From NCBI GenBank assembly GCA_037367405.1, contig JAZKJV010000680.1:806001-870000 (forward strand): a stretch of DNA of 64,000 nt, written 5' to 3'. The position numbers were made by a program, and so were the translations under genes. Positions 34,646-46,188 of the stretch are shown here, one piece after another. The stretch's first letter is position 1; every line of letters begins with the position of its first letter. The notes beneath the pieces were generated by a model. It was given only the letters and a program-made list of their open reading frames with translations, made no database searches and was not told where the DNA came from. The stretch comes from Ottelia alismoides. Its lineage: Eukaryota > Streptophyta > Magnoliopsida > Alismatales > Hydrocharitaceae.

Positions 34646-37600
34646 GATAAGGTCTTATTTTGTCATTTTTTTACCAAAATTAAGTTCCTTTCTCATCACA
34701 TGAGAACTTTCATGAAATTTTAGATATGAATTCATTATAAGAGATATCCTTACTAAAGATAGTTTACTTCTGTAATGTGTAGAAGAATTATTCTATTCGT
34801 CAATACATATTGATTATGGATCAGTTTTATTACCTTGAACATATAATTCGTTGATTTTTGTTAAATATTTCTATCCTTTTTGTATGTTGTTTCCGTAATC
34901 TCTAGGAATTTTTGAGTCTAGATAAAATATGATCAATCATTACAAGTGTATCTGTAGATCTATCTGAAATCATATCAAACATTGCACAAATATATGTAAA
35001 CATTTTCTTCCTGAATTTCTAATGAGCCTTTTTGCAGGTTTCCCAAATCGCATGAGCCATCAAAGAAAAGCTTGTAAGCTTATATTTTCAAGAATTATAT
35101 GATTTAGTAATAAAACTTCAATAACCAAGTAAAATTTATGATCACTTTTGTAACTTAGCAATATTTCACATGTATAATTTTGCTTTGGTTTCTAGACTAT
35201 CTACTATGTTTAGTTTATTAGTTATAATGGCATCAATAAAAATAAGTGGTTACTAAAAGCCACTTTTGTCGTTTATATGTGGCATATGGTTTGTATGCAC
35301 CCATCCTTTGTCACAATGAAAGACTTTAGCATTTGTTCTAGTAGCTTAGTTATCTATAAACTGATTACATATGATGGACATTTTTGTGTACAATTTGTGA
35401 GATTTCCTCCATTATGAGTATTGGGGCCTGATCTAGAGTAAAGTTCAAGGTATCTCATAAAAATGTAGTGTTGCAGTTTGGAGCTCTATGCTATTTCAAT
35501 ACATTAGAAATCATGAGTTTCGATCTAATTTGTAAAGATGAAGACAATCCAATCTGTAAGCTCCTCCTACTTAGGTTCATGAAAGGGTTGGACCCCTCCA
35601 GTGACGGGTCTGTTGTAGGTAGCCTTACCAAATATCATTCTATCATCTCATAATAGAACACCTCTTTCTGATAGTTTAATGTTGGTGATATTCAATTAGA
35701 ATTATTTTCCTTTGATTTATTTGGATTGGCGAATCTGGGATTGGTATTTCAGGGAGATGGATTTTAAGTAGGTCACAACATACTTGGACATATGCCAGTA
35801 TCTAAGAAATAACAGTTTGGAATGTGATTTATATTGTAGGTCTTCCCGAGATTACATGGGGCCTCACAAAAAAGACTCTTTTTACAATGAATGGATGCAT
35901 GACTGCGCGTCCCATTAATATCTAATCTGGTAGGTAAATTCAAAATCTAGGTCCTTGTGAGAAATCTATCTTGTATTTGTTTCTACTCGTTGAGATGTTA
36001 CTATAACATCTCTCCCTTGACTCTTCTCGAGTTCCAGCCAATATCTTCAACCCTGGTCAAGTGCGCTTGGTCTCATGTTTTGTACTATGCAAGAAGTGCA
36101 CATGTTCTAACTATTAACAAGAATAGAGGCAATCCTCTTTTCATTGATTAAATTCCAGTCAAAGTTTTATCTAAATATGATTTTTTCAGATCTCATGCAT
36201 GTATTCTATCATGGTGATTATGTTGTAATCATGTTATTCATTTTATTTTGCAGCATACAAAAATCTGGCGTCTAGATTGTCCAGATACCCTAACTCAACC
36301 AAGTGAAAGTTTAGGAAAATTGTTCTGAAATTTTATTGAACGAGAAAGTTTTTCTCCACGGTTCAATACAAGGAACCTGAAATGTGGAGATTATAAGCAT
36401 TCTTATACATATGACCATCTTTACAAAATATTTTAATTGAAAATTGGACGGTGTGTGTGCATGCATGCATGTATATTGTTCATGTGACCCGTTTTGCATT
36501 AGTGATTGGTTGCCCATCAAGCTGGTAAATGTATAAAGATGCTCTTGCCGTAATTTATGGTTCAGGTTTAGAACATGTCTGAATTTTTCCCATTAATATG
36601 ATTTTGTTGGTTAAAAGTAAAAGGAACATCTTTCATGGCTTTACTTCACCTTCGCACCCTATTACTATATTTGAATTGCAACATTATGATGCTAATTTAT
36701 CATCAACAACCATTGGATTTAACTAATATGAATGTTTCTTAGAAGATAATAGGAAGTTAAGAGATGCACATTTATTTTGCTAGAACTCATATGAAAGACC
36801 GACCACCAATAAATCTGTTCAATTTTCAACCAAAAGGTTCCGTAGATTTATAATTTCCAGTTACTTTAAATGGATATAGAGTATAATATGCATTAAATGT
36901 ATACAAGAACACTTCCAAGATCAATCTCCTGGAAACCCTTTGTTCGGCCTTAAGGTGTTTATTCGGAAACAAGTTTGACATTGGGTCTTTATTCGGCCTT
37001 AAGGTGTTTGACATACGTATAAAATTGATCAGGAAACACTTGTTCTGGGCAGACATCCTAGTAACTTCCCAGATTTTGTTGATAGTTTGATAAATTGATG
37101 GTAGAAGTAAATACTTAGTCTCTTTAACTTAAATTACATGTTTAAACTTGTTTTTTTGATATAATAGGGTTTTGGGCATGTATTGCTGGATAAAGCATTC
37201 TTACGTGCGTGCATTTCAATGGGAATGCAATTGGTGTTATATCTTAAAGTAATATTTGTATTGCTATGTATTTTATTAAGTCTCCCAAGCATGTTCACCG
37301 AGGTTTGCTGCACTAGTTTTTGTAGCCAATTGTGATTGTAGGAATTGATCAATTTTTTATTATGTCTAGTTATTTTTGCAGAAAACTTCATTCAATGTGT
37401 TATAAGAAGAAGATATCTTTGACGTGAGCAAAGGTGAACCTTAGGAATAACAAACATCAGAGTTACTTTTATTCTTATTCTCTCACGAGTCTTTGAGATC
37501 TAGAGTGAATGATGTGGAATGAATAGCTACTAAGTTTTGTTTCTGTATAATTTGTTTGACAAAATGATTGATTAGGTATATCATTTGGAATTTTTAGTGA

Positions 37601-38127
37601 TTGTTATTAGGTCCAGAGATTTTTAATGTTAGTCCCCTTGAATAGAATATTGTTTAATTTGAGCTTCTACGCTAATTGTAGTAGTAGTCTAATATGTGGA
37701 TAAAATAATTCTAGGTTGCACATGGATTGAGTAAAACCCAAAATCCAATTAATTATGCAAAATCACAATCAAATAAGAAATGTCCAGGATTTGTATATTG
37801 TTACAGAAAAACGTTGTTAATCATAATAAGTATAAATTAATAAAATGTATATAGTGAAAGAAAAACTGTTGATGTATTCAAATGGTGACGCTTCTTATTC
37901 GTTGTAAAATTTGTAATTCTTGACGATTTTTATTTGTTGAGATTTTGAATTTTGCAACGGCTAGTAGTCGTTGCTAAAATTTTAACTATTTATATAGTGA
38001 CGATTCTAACAACGAATAACAAATTCCTCACGATATGATGTAGCAACATATTATTCGTTGCCTTGTTAATTAGAAATTTATCGTTGTAGGTATATATCGT
38101 TGTAGTGCACATGTTGTCGAATATCCA
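34279..38127. mobile_element. CACTA-derived segment (copy A) inserted in the E3 LTR
   Basis: The 3849 bp is near-identical in order and sequence to 53453-57366 (copy B), with scattered substitutions and small indels. It contains the right terminus of the CACTA element (TAGTG at 38103-38107) but not the left terminus, and it ends 20 bp beyond that terminus, in flanking sequence (CACATGTTGTCGAATATCCA) identical to that of copy B. E3 LTR sequence continues on both sides. It holds a (TCA)n run at about 34615-34646 and the doubled TTCGGCCTTAAGGTGTTT near 36943-37010. No transposase is recognisable. Confidence 0.85.
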
Positions 38128-38417
38128 CAATTATTTTTATAGGTTAGGATCCTTTTCTCCCCCTAGTTATTTATTTTTGTAGACCTGGTCAATATTGACC
38201 TGGTATCGAGGTTAGGATCAGTATGTATATATTTTATATCTACAATCTTCTTTTCATTTATTTTTATTTTTCTCTTTATTCTTTTATTTTGGATATAAAA
38301 AGTGTTAAATATACAATATTAACATTGTGGTTATGGAATTAGTGATTATTTACATGTATTTTACCAAGGATTTTAGCCAAAATGAAAGAATAAAGGCGAT
38401 GAATCATGGATTAATCA
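38128..38417 (-). mobile_element. 3' LTR of E3, second part
   Basis: It resumes with TATAGGTTAGGATCC and matches E2 21000-21278 in pattern (CTCCCC near 38160, GACCTGGTC near 38185, and a terminal GATGAATCATGGATTAATCA). It ends at the PPT. Confidence 0.75.
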
Positions 38418-38430
38418 CCCCCTATACTTT
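38418..38430 (-). other. Polypurine tract of E3
   Basis: The minus strand reads AAAGTATAGGGGG directly before the LTR start TGATTAATCC. Confidence 0.75.
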
Positions 38431-40248
38431 ACCTTTGTTAGTCCCTTAGTAAACACTTATTATATAAATAAGTGCAAGTAAAAAGAAAAAGAAAAAAGAA
38501 AATAAAAGAACTTAGAACATGTTTGTTTCTTTAAATCGAATCTCATCTCACCCAAAATCTGGAGCTTGGATTCAGACCTTTGGATTAATAATGTGTCGGG
38601 ACTCTATTAGAATTAGGATTTAAGCCTCGACAACCCTCAAGTTCCACAAATCCTTATCCATGTTACCTTAACAGCTAGCTCAGATCCACCTATTCATCAC
38701 GCAAACTTTTCAACTGTGAAAGCAATTTGTACTATGTGTGAAAGGTTTTAGCTCTTCTCGCTCTATAAAAGCGAAGAAACCACCCATCCAGTTATACACT
38801 CCCATTGGGCCCTCATCCAGCAACTCAATCCTCGAGGAGGGGGGTATTTCCTTCTTAGGTCAGGTCATGCTGTGCCCACCGTCGAGTTAAGGGAGAAGAT
38901 AGAAAAAAGAGAAGAGAACTAGAATGTGATCAGTGTCATCACATCTCCTGTGAAGCCTGACCAGTTTGGCCAAGTCTTCACTAAGACATGTAGGCTTTTC
39001 TAAAGCTCGGACCATTGTGGTCATTTTTGGTATTTTGTGTATTCAGCTTCTTTCTGGTATAGATATTTGTTGCACTGCGTAGGTCTTTTATGCCCCGACA
39101 GATATAGCATCTTTTCATTTCGTCCATTTTTTGGGTCTTGGAAAAATTGTGCCATCATATCCTTTCCTCATCCGAAGCTTTATTTCAACCCCAATCTCTC
39201 CCGTCGTAAGACATCATCACCGCCAGACAAGGATGGAAACACACCACCGAAATGGATTACCCTTCGCAACCCCATGCAAGTCGAGCTAAGTGCAGAGTGC
39301 ATGAGCTCAAAATTGATTCATATGTAGAAGAGTTGAACGGACGACACCAGGTGTCCTACTTAGGCACTTTCAAGTTGAATTCCGAACATGGTCTCATAGA
39401 ACCCAAAGAATTAAGTCTAAAAGACCTGGATAGTCTCAATTCCAGTTCCTAATAAAGTCCCTTTAGAATTAAGTGGATTAATGCCTAAACCAAGCTCCAT
39501 CTCTCGGACTTATATCCATTCTGTTCAAGAATCAAACTTGTTCTGAAAAATGCTCATGAATGCAACAATTTTTTATGAGGTAAATTTTTCGGATTAAACT
39601 TTTTAAATGATTTTAGAGACTTTTGCAAATTTTTATTGAATTTTAAATCTTTTCAATTTTAGGGTCTTTTTTGAAAGAATTAGTGGATTAATTCCATTTA
39701 CACAAAATTTACATGATTTTTTTACATTTTACAAAGAATTTTATCTACAAATTATATATAGAATTACACATTTTTATACAAGATTTCACAAGGATTTTAT
39801 TTACAACTTTCAAGGATTTTATCAAAGAATTTTACAACATTTTTTATATACAAAATTTAAGTCATTTTTTAATAAGTCATATTTACGGTTTTCTTGCAGC
39901 TTTTAAAAATCCAAAATATACACCCATACTTAAAGAGAGAGACATATTATTAAAAATACGATAAAGTATGAGGTATGGTTTCTAAGGTATATATAGCATA
40001 TATATATGACACTCCCTTATACTTAGCGTGAACTATGTCCTCATAGTGACCAAAGAAGCGGCCAAGGAAGACATAACTTGGGCTAAGTATAGATTGGCGA
40101 AAAGAATCCTATACTACAATAAGTCAAAGAGTAACGAATAAATGAATAGAAATCAATCATCTCCTCTATACTTAGGATATCAGACTCAAAATCGAAGATG
40201 ATCGAAGTCAAGAAAATATACATACTCAACGGCTCAGCTTGTCCCCTT
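38431..40248 (-). other. 3' internal region of E3 without coding domain
   Basis: It corresponds to E2 21292-23372: a mid-GC part (38500-39530), then AT-rich sequence (39580-39960). No conserved protein domain is found; the reading frames are short and not shared with E2. It lies where Athila elements may carry an envelope-like ORF. Confidence 0.5.
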
Positions 40249-40489
40249 TATACTTAGGGTAAAATATCCCTAGGTATAAAAAAGAAGATCAAAAGTTGAG
40301 GGACAAGAGAGGGAGCAGACGATACAAAAATCATGACAATCAAAAGTCGGTATGAGCTATATTACCCCCCATATACTTAGGTAAAGCGCATCCTAAGTAT
40401 AAGCAACGATAGGGGTAATAGAACAAAATGAGATGAACACAACGGTGTCTACATCCCCTATACTTAGGATAAAGCACATCCTAAGTATA
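40249..40489 (-). repeat. Array of PPT-like hairpins in E3
   Basis: TATACTTAGGG-loop-CCCTAGGTATA (40249-40278), TATACTTAG-loop-CTAAGTATA (40372-40401) and TATACTTAGGAT-AAAGCAC-ATCCTAAGTATA (40459-40489, perfect 12-bp arms). A single arm without partner lies near 40168. They are preceded by CCCC/CCCCCC, as in E2. Confidence 0.8.
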
Positions 40490-40699
40490 ACAAAAATCTA
40501 GATGCATCCTAAGGGTTTGTAAGACAAATGGAAGGAAGAAAAGGATAAAATCAAAAGTATATACAAGTTGAAAAAGAATGAACAAAACAACGAACTGTAC
40601 GGGCTCTAAAAAGCTGAATAGTGGCCTTCTTGTGCAACTGAGAAATAATAGAATGTACAAGAGTCAGGTCGACATCAAGGTCATCCTCAGAGATATATA

Positions 40700-42262
40700 T
40701 CTCAGGCAAGATTTGGGATCTCCTTTCTTATCTTTGTCACATCCCAATAATATGAGAAATTGTAACTCGGATAAAAAGAAGCAGGAACACATTCTACCTT
40801 GCAAGTCCAACTTGCATTTTCCAATTCGGTCTTTAACACCCGTTCCCACCACCCCTAAGGTGAAGTTGACCCGTCATTAATTAAACCAATCGTCAATAGG
40901 AATACAACTTGCTATGTGCAATCCAATATCGCCCCAATAATACGAGGATCCGATATTGGGGTCACTACGCATACGTCCTTACTCTTTCGAGAAGAAAAGA
41001 ACCCGATCCAAATGGCTTGTATGCAGGAGCTGTCACTTCGGACAGGCGTCTCCAACATACAATCTCTGGCGACGGAATCCTTTGCCTTGACGGGAGACCA
41101 TGGATGTCACTTATGTGATCCTCCATATCTTGTTCAAATTCTAATTAATCATTATGAATCATATTCATTACGATTAATTCTTCTAAGGGAAATACAACTC
41201 TATTCATAATAGAGTGTTTTAGTTTTAATTGGATTCCAATTAGTCTAATCATATTAAATCAATGATCCAATTAATATCCAACAAATATTCTTTATTGTTA
41301 CTTGAAATATGGTATTATCTCAAATACATATTATTTTGAATTTTAATAATTAGAAAAATACATCATGATCGCTCAAGCATTATCTCTTCCCTACCCTCTA
41401 TCATGGCTAGTACCGACAGGAGTGGGACAGACCACACACGGTGCAACCTGCTACCCCAACGCTCTCCGACTAGACACCATATTCACCTCGAGTCAGGATA
41501 ATGCCAATTGATCATTATGTCCTTGAGATGATAATCGGTTTTTCAATCAAAGTTATACCATATAGTAATAATCAAAACCATTTTGATTATAAGGAATTTT
41601 TCTAAATAAATTCCCAATCCTATTCAAGCAAATTTGTTTGTTGGAAAGTGTATGATGTAACTAATTTGTGATCTAGATCATATCTAATCAATTATTGGTT
41701 AAGGCAATGTCATTTGAGGAAATAATTATCATCAAATATTTATCCATAATTATTCCAGGAAATTAACCATTAATTTCACTAACTGATTAAATGGCAATCA
41801 CAAGGTTCTTGATTAGGAATGCAATTTCTAGAGTGACCCCCACTTACTAAAAATAACATATCTCAATCAATTTAAATCCAAATTATGCAAAAAAAGTTTC
41901 CAAAGTTTGCTAATTTGATTTACAATAGAACATATGATTTGCACATAATTTTAGGCGTTTCAAAAATAGTAATTAACTCCTTAATTACGTCAAGTTTCGC
42001 AATCCCCGAAACAGTGGATACATGTTCACTAAAATGATCATAACTTGAGCAAACAGATCCCAAATCATGCAAACTTAAATCACACGATTTTCTTATTTAA
42101 CGAGGAACATAATCTAATTAATAATTTCGTGTTTAAACAATTTAAACAGTACGGAAAAATCACACAAAACAGGGCTGCGTGAATAAAATGCGATAAAATT
42201 TTGCAAACCCTAATGAGCCCAAGTCGTCCTAGGTTTATGGATCGTATCTGAAACCTCCGAAC
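40700..42262 (-). mobile_element. Internal 5' region of an L1-family element
   Basis: In the sense (minus) direction this is the 1.5 kb after the PBS. It is AT-rich with short frames only; no gag or pol domain is seen. A 9-bp inverted repeat CCAATATCG/CGATATTGG lies near 40922-40960, and a GC-rich patch lies at 41380-41510. It stops at about 40700 against E3 internal sequence, so the rest of the element is deleted. Confidence 0.5.
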
Positions 42263-42277
42263 TTGGCTCTCATACCA
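42263..42277 (-). other. Primer binding site of the L1-family element (copia-type)
   Basis: The minus strand reads TGGTATGAGAGCCAA, two bases from the LTR edge. It differs by one base from the initiator-tRNA-Met PBS TGGTATCAGAGC of Ty1/copia elements. This places the L1 family in Ty1/copia or a non-autonomous derivative and fixes the minus orientation. Confidence 0.7.
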
Positions 42278-42646
42278 CTTGAAGGATATGGGAAGATCCT
42301 TAAGCGCATCACAGAAGCATGAGGATCACATTGTATGCGATTGGGAGCGACTAGTCGCACTAGTTGCTCGAGGCAGTGGAATTAAAAAAAATCATACGAT
42401 GAAACCACATGATCCAAGAACATTTCTCGGATCGTTTCTTATAAACCACAAACAAGTATTAGGTTTACCTCTTGAAGCGTGGTTACGATCAAGTCTCTAA
42501 ACGAAGAGACCTCCTGTCTCAAGTCCGATCTGACGGAGGAGACGCTTGCGAGCGTGTTGATGAAACACATGCTCTTCGCAATCCATGTTGATGATCTAAG
42601 CGACGAATCTCATGATCTCCTCACATGAGATACGATGTATTCTTTA

Positions 42647-42889
42647 TGTTAGGTGGCTATTTATTAAGAGAATATTCTATAGAGAATATCCTATAGAATA
42701 TTCTCCCTTGAGCTCCTATATAAAGAGCCTCACACCCATGTACTCATTGAGAAATTCCAATAGAATATCCACCCCATTGAGGGCTTCTCCCGTGGTTTCA
42801 TCCCGCTCCTTAGGGAGTAGGGTTCCACATAAATCTTATGTTTCTTATGTTGATTTATCGATTCCGCTTTCGCTTCTCTGATTTCAACA
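42647..42889 (+). repeat. 5' LTR of the small copia-type element (243 bp)
   Basis: It contains an inverted stretch AGAGAATATTCTATAGAGAATATCCTATAG-like near 42670-42702 and a TATA box at 42717-42724. Confidence 0.9.
42717..42724 (+). promoter_or_regulatory. TATA box of the small copia-type element
   Basis: TATATAAA in CTCCTATATAAAGAGCC, repeated in the 3' LTR at 44972-44979. Confidence 0.7.
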
Positions 42890-42901
42890 TGGTATCAGAG
42901 C
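42890..42901 (+). other. Primer binding site (initiator tRNA-Met type)
   Basis: TGGTATCAGAGC begins directly at the LTR end. It is the standard Ty1/copia PBS. Confidence 0.9.
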
Positions 42902-44878
42902 GGGTCGATTCTCGTGGATTTTATTTTGATTTATTGTTCGAGATTCGAGATTATCATGTTCGTGATTCAATTTCTGGAACCATGTTCTGTGTCGATTCAA
43001 GCACAAATCTAGAGTTTCTGAACCCTAGTTTCAGAAGGGCCGTCGTGTCAGCCCGCACGTCCCTATGTCGAAGGAGTCGTCTGATCTTGTATCTCCAGAT
43101 CACGTTCAGTTCATGTTGATTTCTCGCAATATTCTCAACGTGTACAGGCGATCACAATGCTTCCAAGTTCCTCCATGTGGCCAAGCGGCGCAGCCGCACT
43201 CCCAGGAAACACTCGAGCATCTTCCTCATCCAGGAGGGTGTGCATCCTCCACTCGAAGACCAACAAGCATAGGCGGTATCGGGCGCACCTCTACAGTGTG
43301 AACACCTCCAGGTGAAGTCTTGTCATTCAAACTCTTGAACAACCTCCTCTCCCCGCGAAGCTGCAGCAATAGCGGCAAGACCACATGGCGACCTCGCGGC
43401 CTCCTGCATCGTGCGCACTGGATGTCGTCAGCTCCATCGCGACCTCCAGGAGCAGAAGAGATCTCTTCCTTGCGCGCTGGGCGGCGCAACCTCCAGCGTG
43501 ATTGAGCCTCAGGAGCATCCCCTCCACGCGCACATCATCCCCTCAGTTGCGCGCTGCTCTACACTCCCCTTGAACACTCCAGGCGAGAGACCCCCCTCCA
43601 GCACCAGCAGGAGGCGTCGTCCGACACCTTACTCGCGCAAGCGATTAATCCAACCGTGGGAGTCCCAGTGGCGCAAGCCACAGAAACCCCAGCCGCAACA
43701 GGAGAAACAGCCGCGCAAGCGGCGAGCCCATGCACGCAAGTCTCTGGCGGCGCAAGGCCGCTCCGAGCTCTCACATCAGGCGGCGTTCGAGCCCTCCAAG
43801 CCCTCTTTCTCTCAGCGGCGGTGGACTACTGGGGTTTTAATCTGCTCCTGCGTGGAAAGGGGTTCCCCGTTGGGAACCCTAGTTTTGTCCGTATGGAGGT
43901 AGCCCAATAGGGCTCCGTGAATTAAAAAAAATATATTAGGCCCAAAAGGGCCATTGAAGGGGGCTATGGCTTGGTTGCACGATATTGGGTTCAAGAAGGG
44001 ATGTATATTGTTTTAAACAAAAAAAGGGGGGAGGAGATGTCGTATGATGTTTAAAAAAAAGGTGTTAAAAAAAAGGGATGAAAAGCCGAAGAAAACAAAT
44101 GTTGAACGACTTATTGCAAAAAAAAATCAAAAGAAGAAGAAGAAGAAGAAGGGAGGGGAGATGTACTGTAAATGGACTGATGTGTTTTTGGCCCAACTGA
44201 AAAAAAGAGAGGAAAAAGGCGCGTACAAAATAGAAAAAAAGCCGTACGCAATATAAAAAATTTGATGATTTCAAAAAAAATGATTGATTTGCAAAAGCCG
44301 TAAAAAAAGGTTGAACAGCTTGAAAAAAAAAGAAAAAAGAAAACAAAAAAAAAGAAAAAGAAAATGAAATGATGAAAAGAAAATGCATGTTTTTTGTTTC
44401 TCCCAACTTGAGGTTCCAAACTCTTTATTCTATCAAGTATGGGAGAAATGGGGAGTCAGAAATGACATTCTTCAGGACTTCGGCATGTCTACGACTGACA
44501 AATCGACACTCCAGCTTTCTACTCAGATCATCCATTTTCACCGAGCATCATTTACTTCGACAGGGTGCATACTTCTTCTTTTGCGACCCGACTACTACTC
44601 CGCGCTGGACTTTTTCTTCTGCAGCGATTCTACTCCAGGCACGACAGAGATACGTTCCGGTGACCTGCAGGCACGACAGAGATACGTTCCGGTGACCTCA
44701 TATCGTAGCGGTTCTACAGGCATGACAGAGATACATTCCGATGACCTGAAAGCCGCAGACCCGTCCTCGTGCGAGGTCTTCTACCAGCAGCGGACTTGTA
44801 TTCTTCTTGTGATGTATCGTCTGAAGATGTGTTGTATACTTTCTTTTTGTTGCAAGCTGCAACTTTCTCAGCTCCAGC
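42902..44878 (+). other. Internal region of the small copia-type element
   Basis: Three zones: a GC-rich part (43020-43900) with overlapping proline/arginine/serine-rich frames, the longest at 43411-43902 (163 aa) and one opening at 43065 (MSKESSDLVSPDHVQFMLIS); an A-rich purine tract (43920-44370) including AAAAAAAGGGGGGAGGAGAT, which looks like an internal PPT; and a pyrimidine-richer end (44400-44880) with a doubled GCACGACAGAGATACGTTCC (from 44639 and 44669) and a frame 44383-44895. I recognise no gag, protease or pol domain. The GC-rich part may be captured host DNA or a degenerate gag. Confidence 0.6.
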
Positions 44879-44889
44879 TTGAGGGGGAG
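44879..44889 (+). other. Polypurine tract of the small copia-type element
   Basis: TTGAGGGGGAG immediately precedes the 3' LTR start TGTTAG, as is usual for Ty1/copia. Confidence 0.85.
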
Positions 44890-45146
44890 TGTTAGAGAAT
44901 ATTCTGTGTGGCTATTTATTAAGAGAATATTCTATAGAGAATATCCTATAGAATATTCTCCCTTGAGCTCCTATATAAAGAGCCTCACACCCCCCTGTAA
45001 TCATTGAGAAATTCCAATAGAATATCTACCCCATTGAGGGCTTCTCCCGTGGTTTCATCCTGCTCCTTAGGGAGTAGGGTTCCACGTAAATCTTATGTTT
45101 CTTATGTTGATTTATCGATTCCGCTTCCGCTTCTCTGATTTCAACA
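44890..45146 (+). repeat. 3' LTR of the small copia-type element (257 bp)
   Basis: Near-identical to 42647-42889, with 14 bp more, mostly in the first 25 bp. TATA at 44972-44979. Confidence 0.9.
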
Positions 45147-45963
45147 CTTTACGAGCAAGTGATGAATCCCTGATTCTCACTCTTTATTCTTTTATTTTAC
45201 CTATTTATCTTAACAAAGCACCATGTAAATAAGTGTAAATACAATAAGTTAGCATTCTGCATGCATATGTTAACAATGTATATTTAGCATGTATTTGTGC
45301 AAAAATAAAAGAATAAATAAAAAAGGAGGGAGGTATTTAGAATAAATACAGAGTGACCCGAACCCCAAGATGGTCAAACCTTGACCTGATCACCAAACAA
45401 AACAAGTAGAGAGAGATATGGCCTACTCTATATTGTACATATTACTTATATATGTAAATACTATTCTGAATAAAAATAAAAATAAAATATTCTTTTTACC
45501 TCCTTGTATATAGTCCTAAAAATAAAAAAATAAAATAAAAATCAGAAAAGTAAAATATAAACAAGAATAAAATCCTTCTTACTTGTACAAAGTACATGTA
45601 TATAGATAGCATCCCCTATTTATTTCAAAATTGTACATCACTCATAAAAATAAAATAAAAATTATTTTATACTCCTAAAAATGTGCTGAAAATAAATAAA
45701 ATATAAAATTGGGGTGTTTGTGTAAAAATAATAAAATAAAAATAATTATACATAATACATAGGTACTATACCTGTATATAACACTAGATACTATATATAA
45801 ACTAATTTATTTTTCATAAAAATAATTAAAAATCATAGAAAAATAGCTTGAAAACAATAGATATTTTTTATTTTATATACTTTTTATGTTGAAGGCGTTT
45901 ACTATTTTTTATTGATTTTAGAAATATTTTGTAAATTCCTTTTTTTATTGGTCGAGACCAGGT

Positions 45964-45980
45964 GTTGACCTCCGGTCAAC
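45964..45980. promoter_or_regulatory. Inverted W-box pair in solo Athila LTR
   Basis: GTTGACC-TCC-GGTCAAC lies about 200 bp upstream of the TATA box at 46182, the same spacing as in the E1 LTR. Confidence 0.6.
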
Positions 45981-46181
45981 GCCCTCTTCCAAGCTTTATC
46001 CGACCTGACCCTTCTCGCTGAGCCAGTTCTCCCTTTTTCTCGATCGGGTCGAGACTCCTTCTGATCTATATCTTCACCGCATCTCCTCTTGAGATCCAAC
46101 ACCTTCGCGGATCCCTAGGAAGGCGCTGATCTTCCTAGGGTTGCGTGCCTTCGCCTGATTCTCTCACAACCCTGGGAAGCC

Positions 46182-46188
46182 TATATAT
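46182..46188 (+). promoter_or_regulatory. TATA box of solo Athila LTR
   Basis: TATATAT in AAGCCTATATATCATC, followed by a CT-rich GC-rich leader. This is the clearest Athila promoter in the window. Confidence 0.6.

Larger units (their letters stand above)
30777..40700 (-). mobile_element. E3: 3' half of a third Athila-like element
   Basis: Minus strand: internal sequence about 40700-38418, PPT, then a 3' LTR 38417-30777. The LTR is about 3.8 kb once the 3849-bp CACTA-derived insert at 34279-38127 is removed. The internal part matches E2's 3' region, including the hairpin array. Gag, pol, PBS and 5' LTR are missing: around 40700 the sequence changes to the internal region of the L1-family element. 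The left LTR edge (TGAAAAATCACC at 30777) is inferred and has drifted from TGATGA. Confidence 0.75.
42647..45146 (+). mobile_element. Non-autonomous Ty1/copia-type element (2.5 kb) with CTTTA TSD
   Basis: LTRs 42647-42889 and 44890-45146 (TGTTAG...TTCAACA) flank 2 kb of internal DNA. PBS TGGTATCAGAGC adjoins the left LTR and PPT TTGAGGGGGAG the right one. TSD CTTTA lies at 42642-42646 and 45147-45151. The LTRs are almost identical except for a 14-bp length difference (extra AGAATATTCTGT-type sequence near the start of the 3' LTR, small changes near CCCATGTACTC/CCCCCTGTAATC), so the insertion is recent. The internal region has no protease, integrase or RT, so transposition must have used proteins of another copia element. 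Confidence 0.92.

Noticed and set aside
34615..34646. (TCA)n array as a CRISPR-like or regulatory repeat
   Set aside because: Plain trinucleotide microsatellite, also present with a different length in copy B.
43411..43902. 163-aa open frame as a host gene
   Set aside because: It lies wholly inside a small copia-type element, overlaps open frames in other phases, is low-complexity (P/R/S-rich), and shows no domain or promoter of its own.
44065..44419. Phe-rich minus-strand frames as membrane proteins
   Set aside because: They are translations of the A-rich purine tract on the other strand; composition alone explains them.
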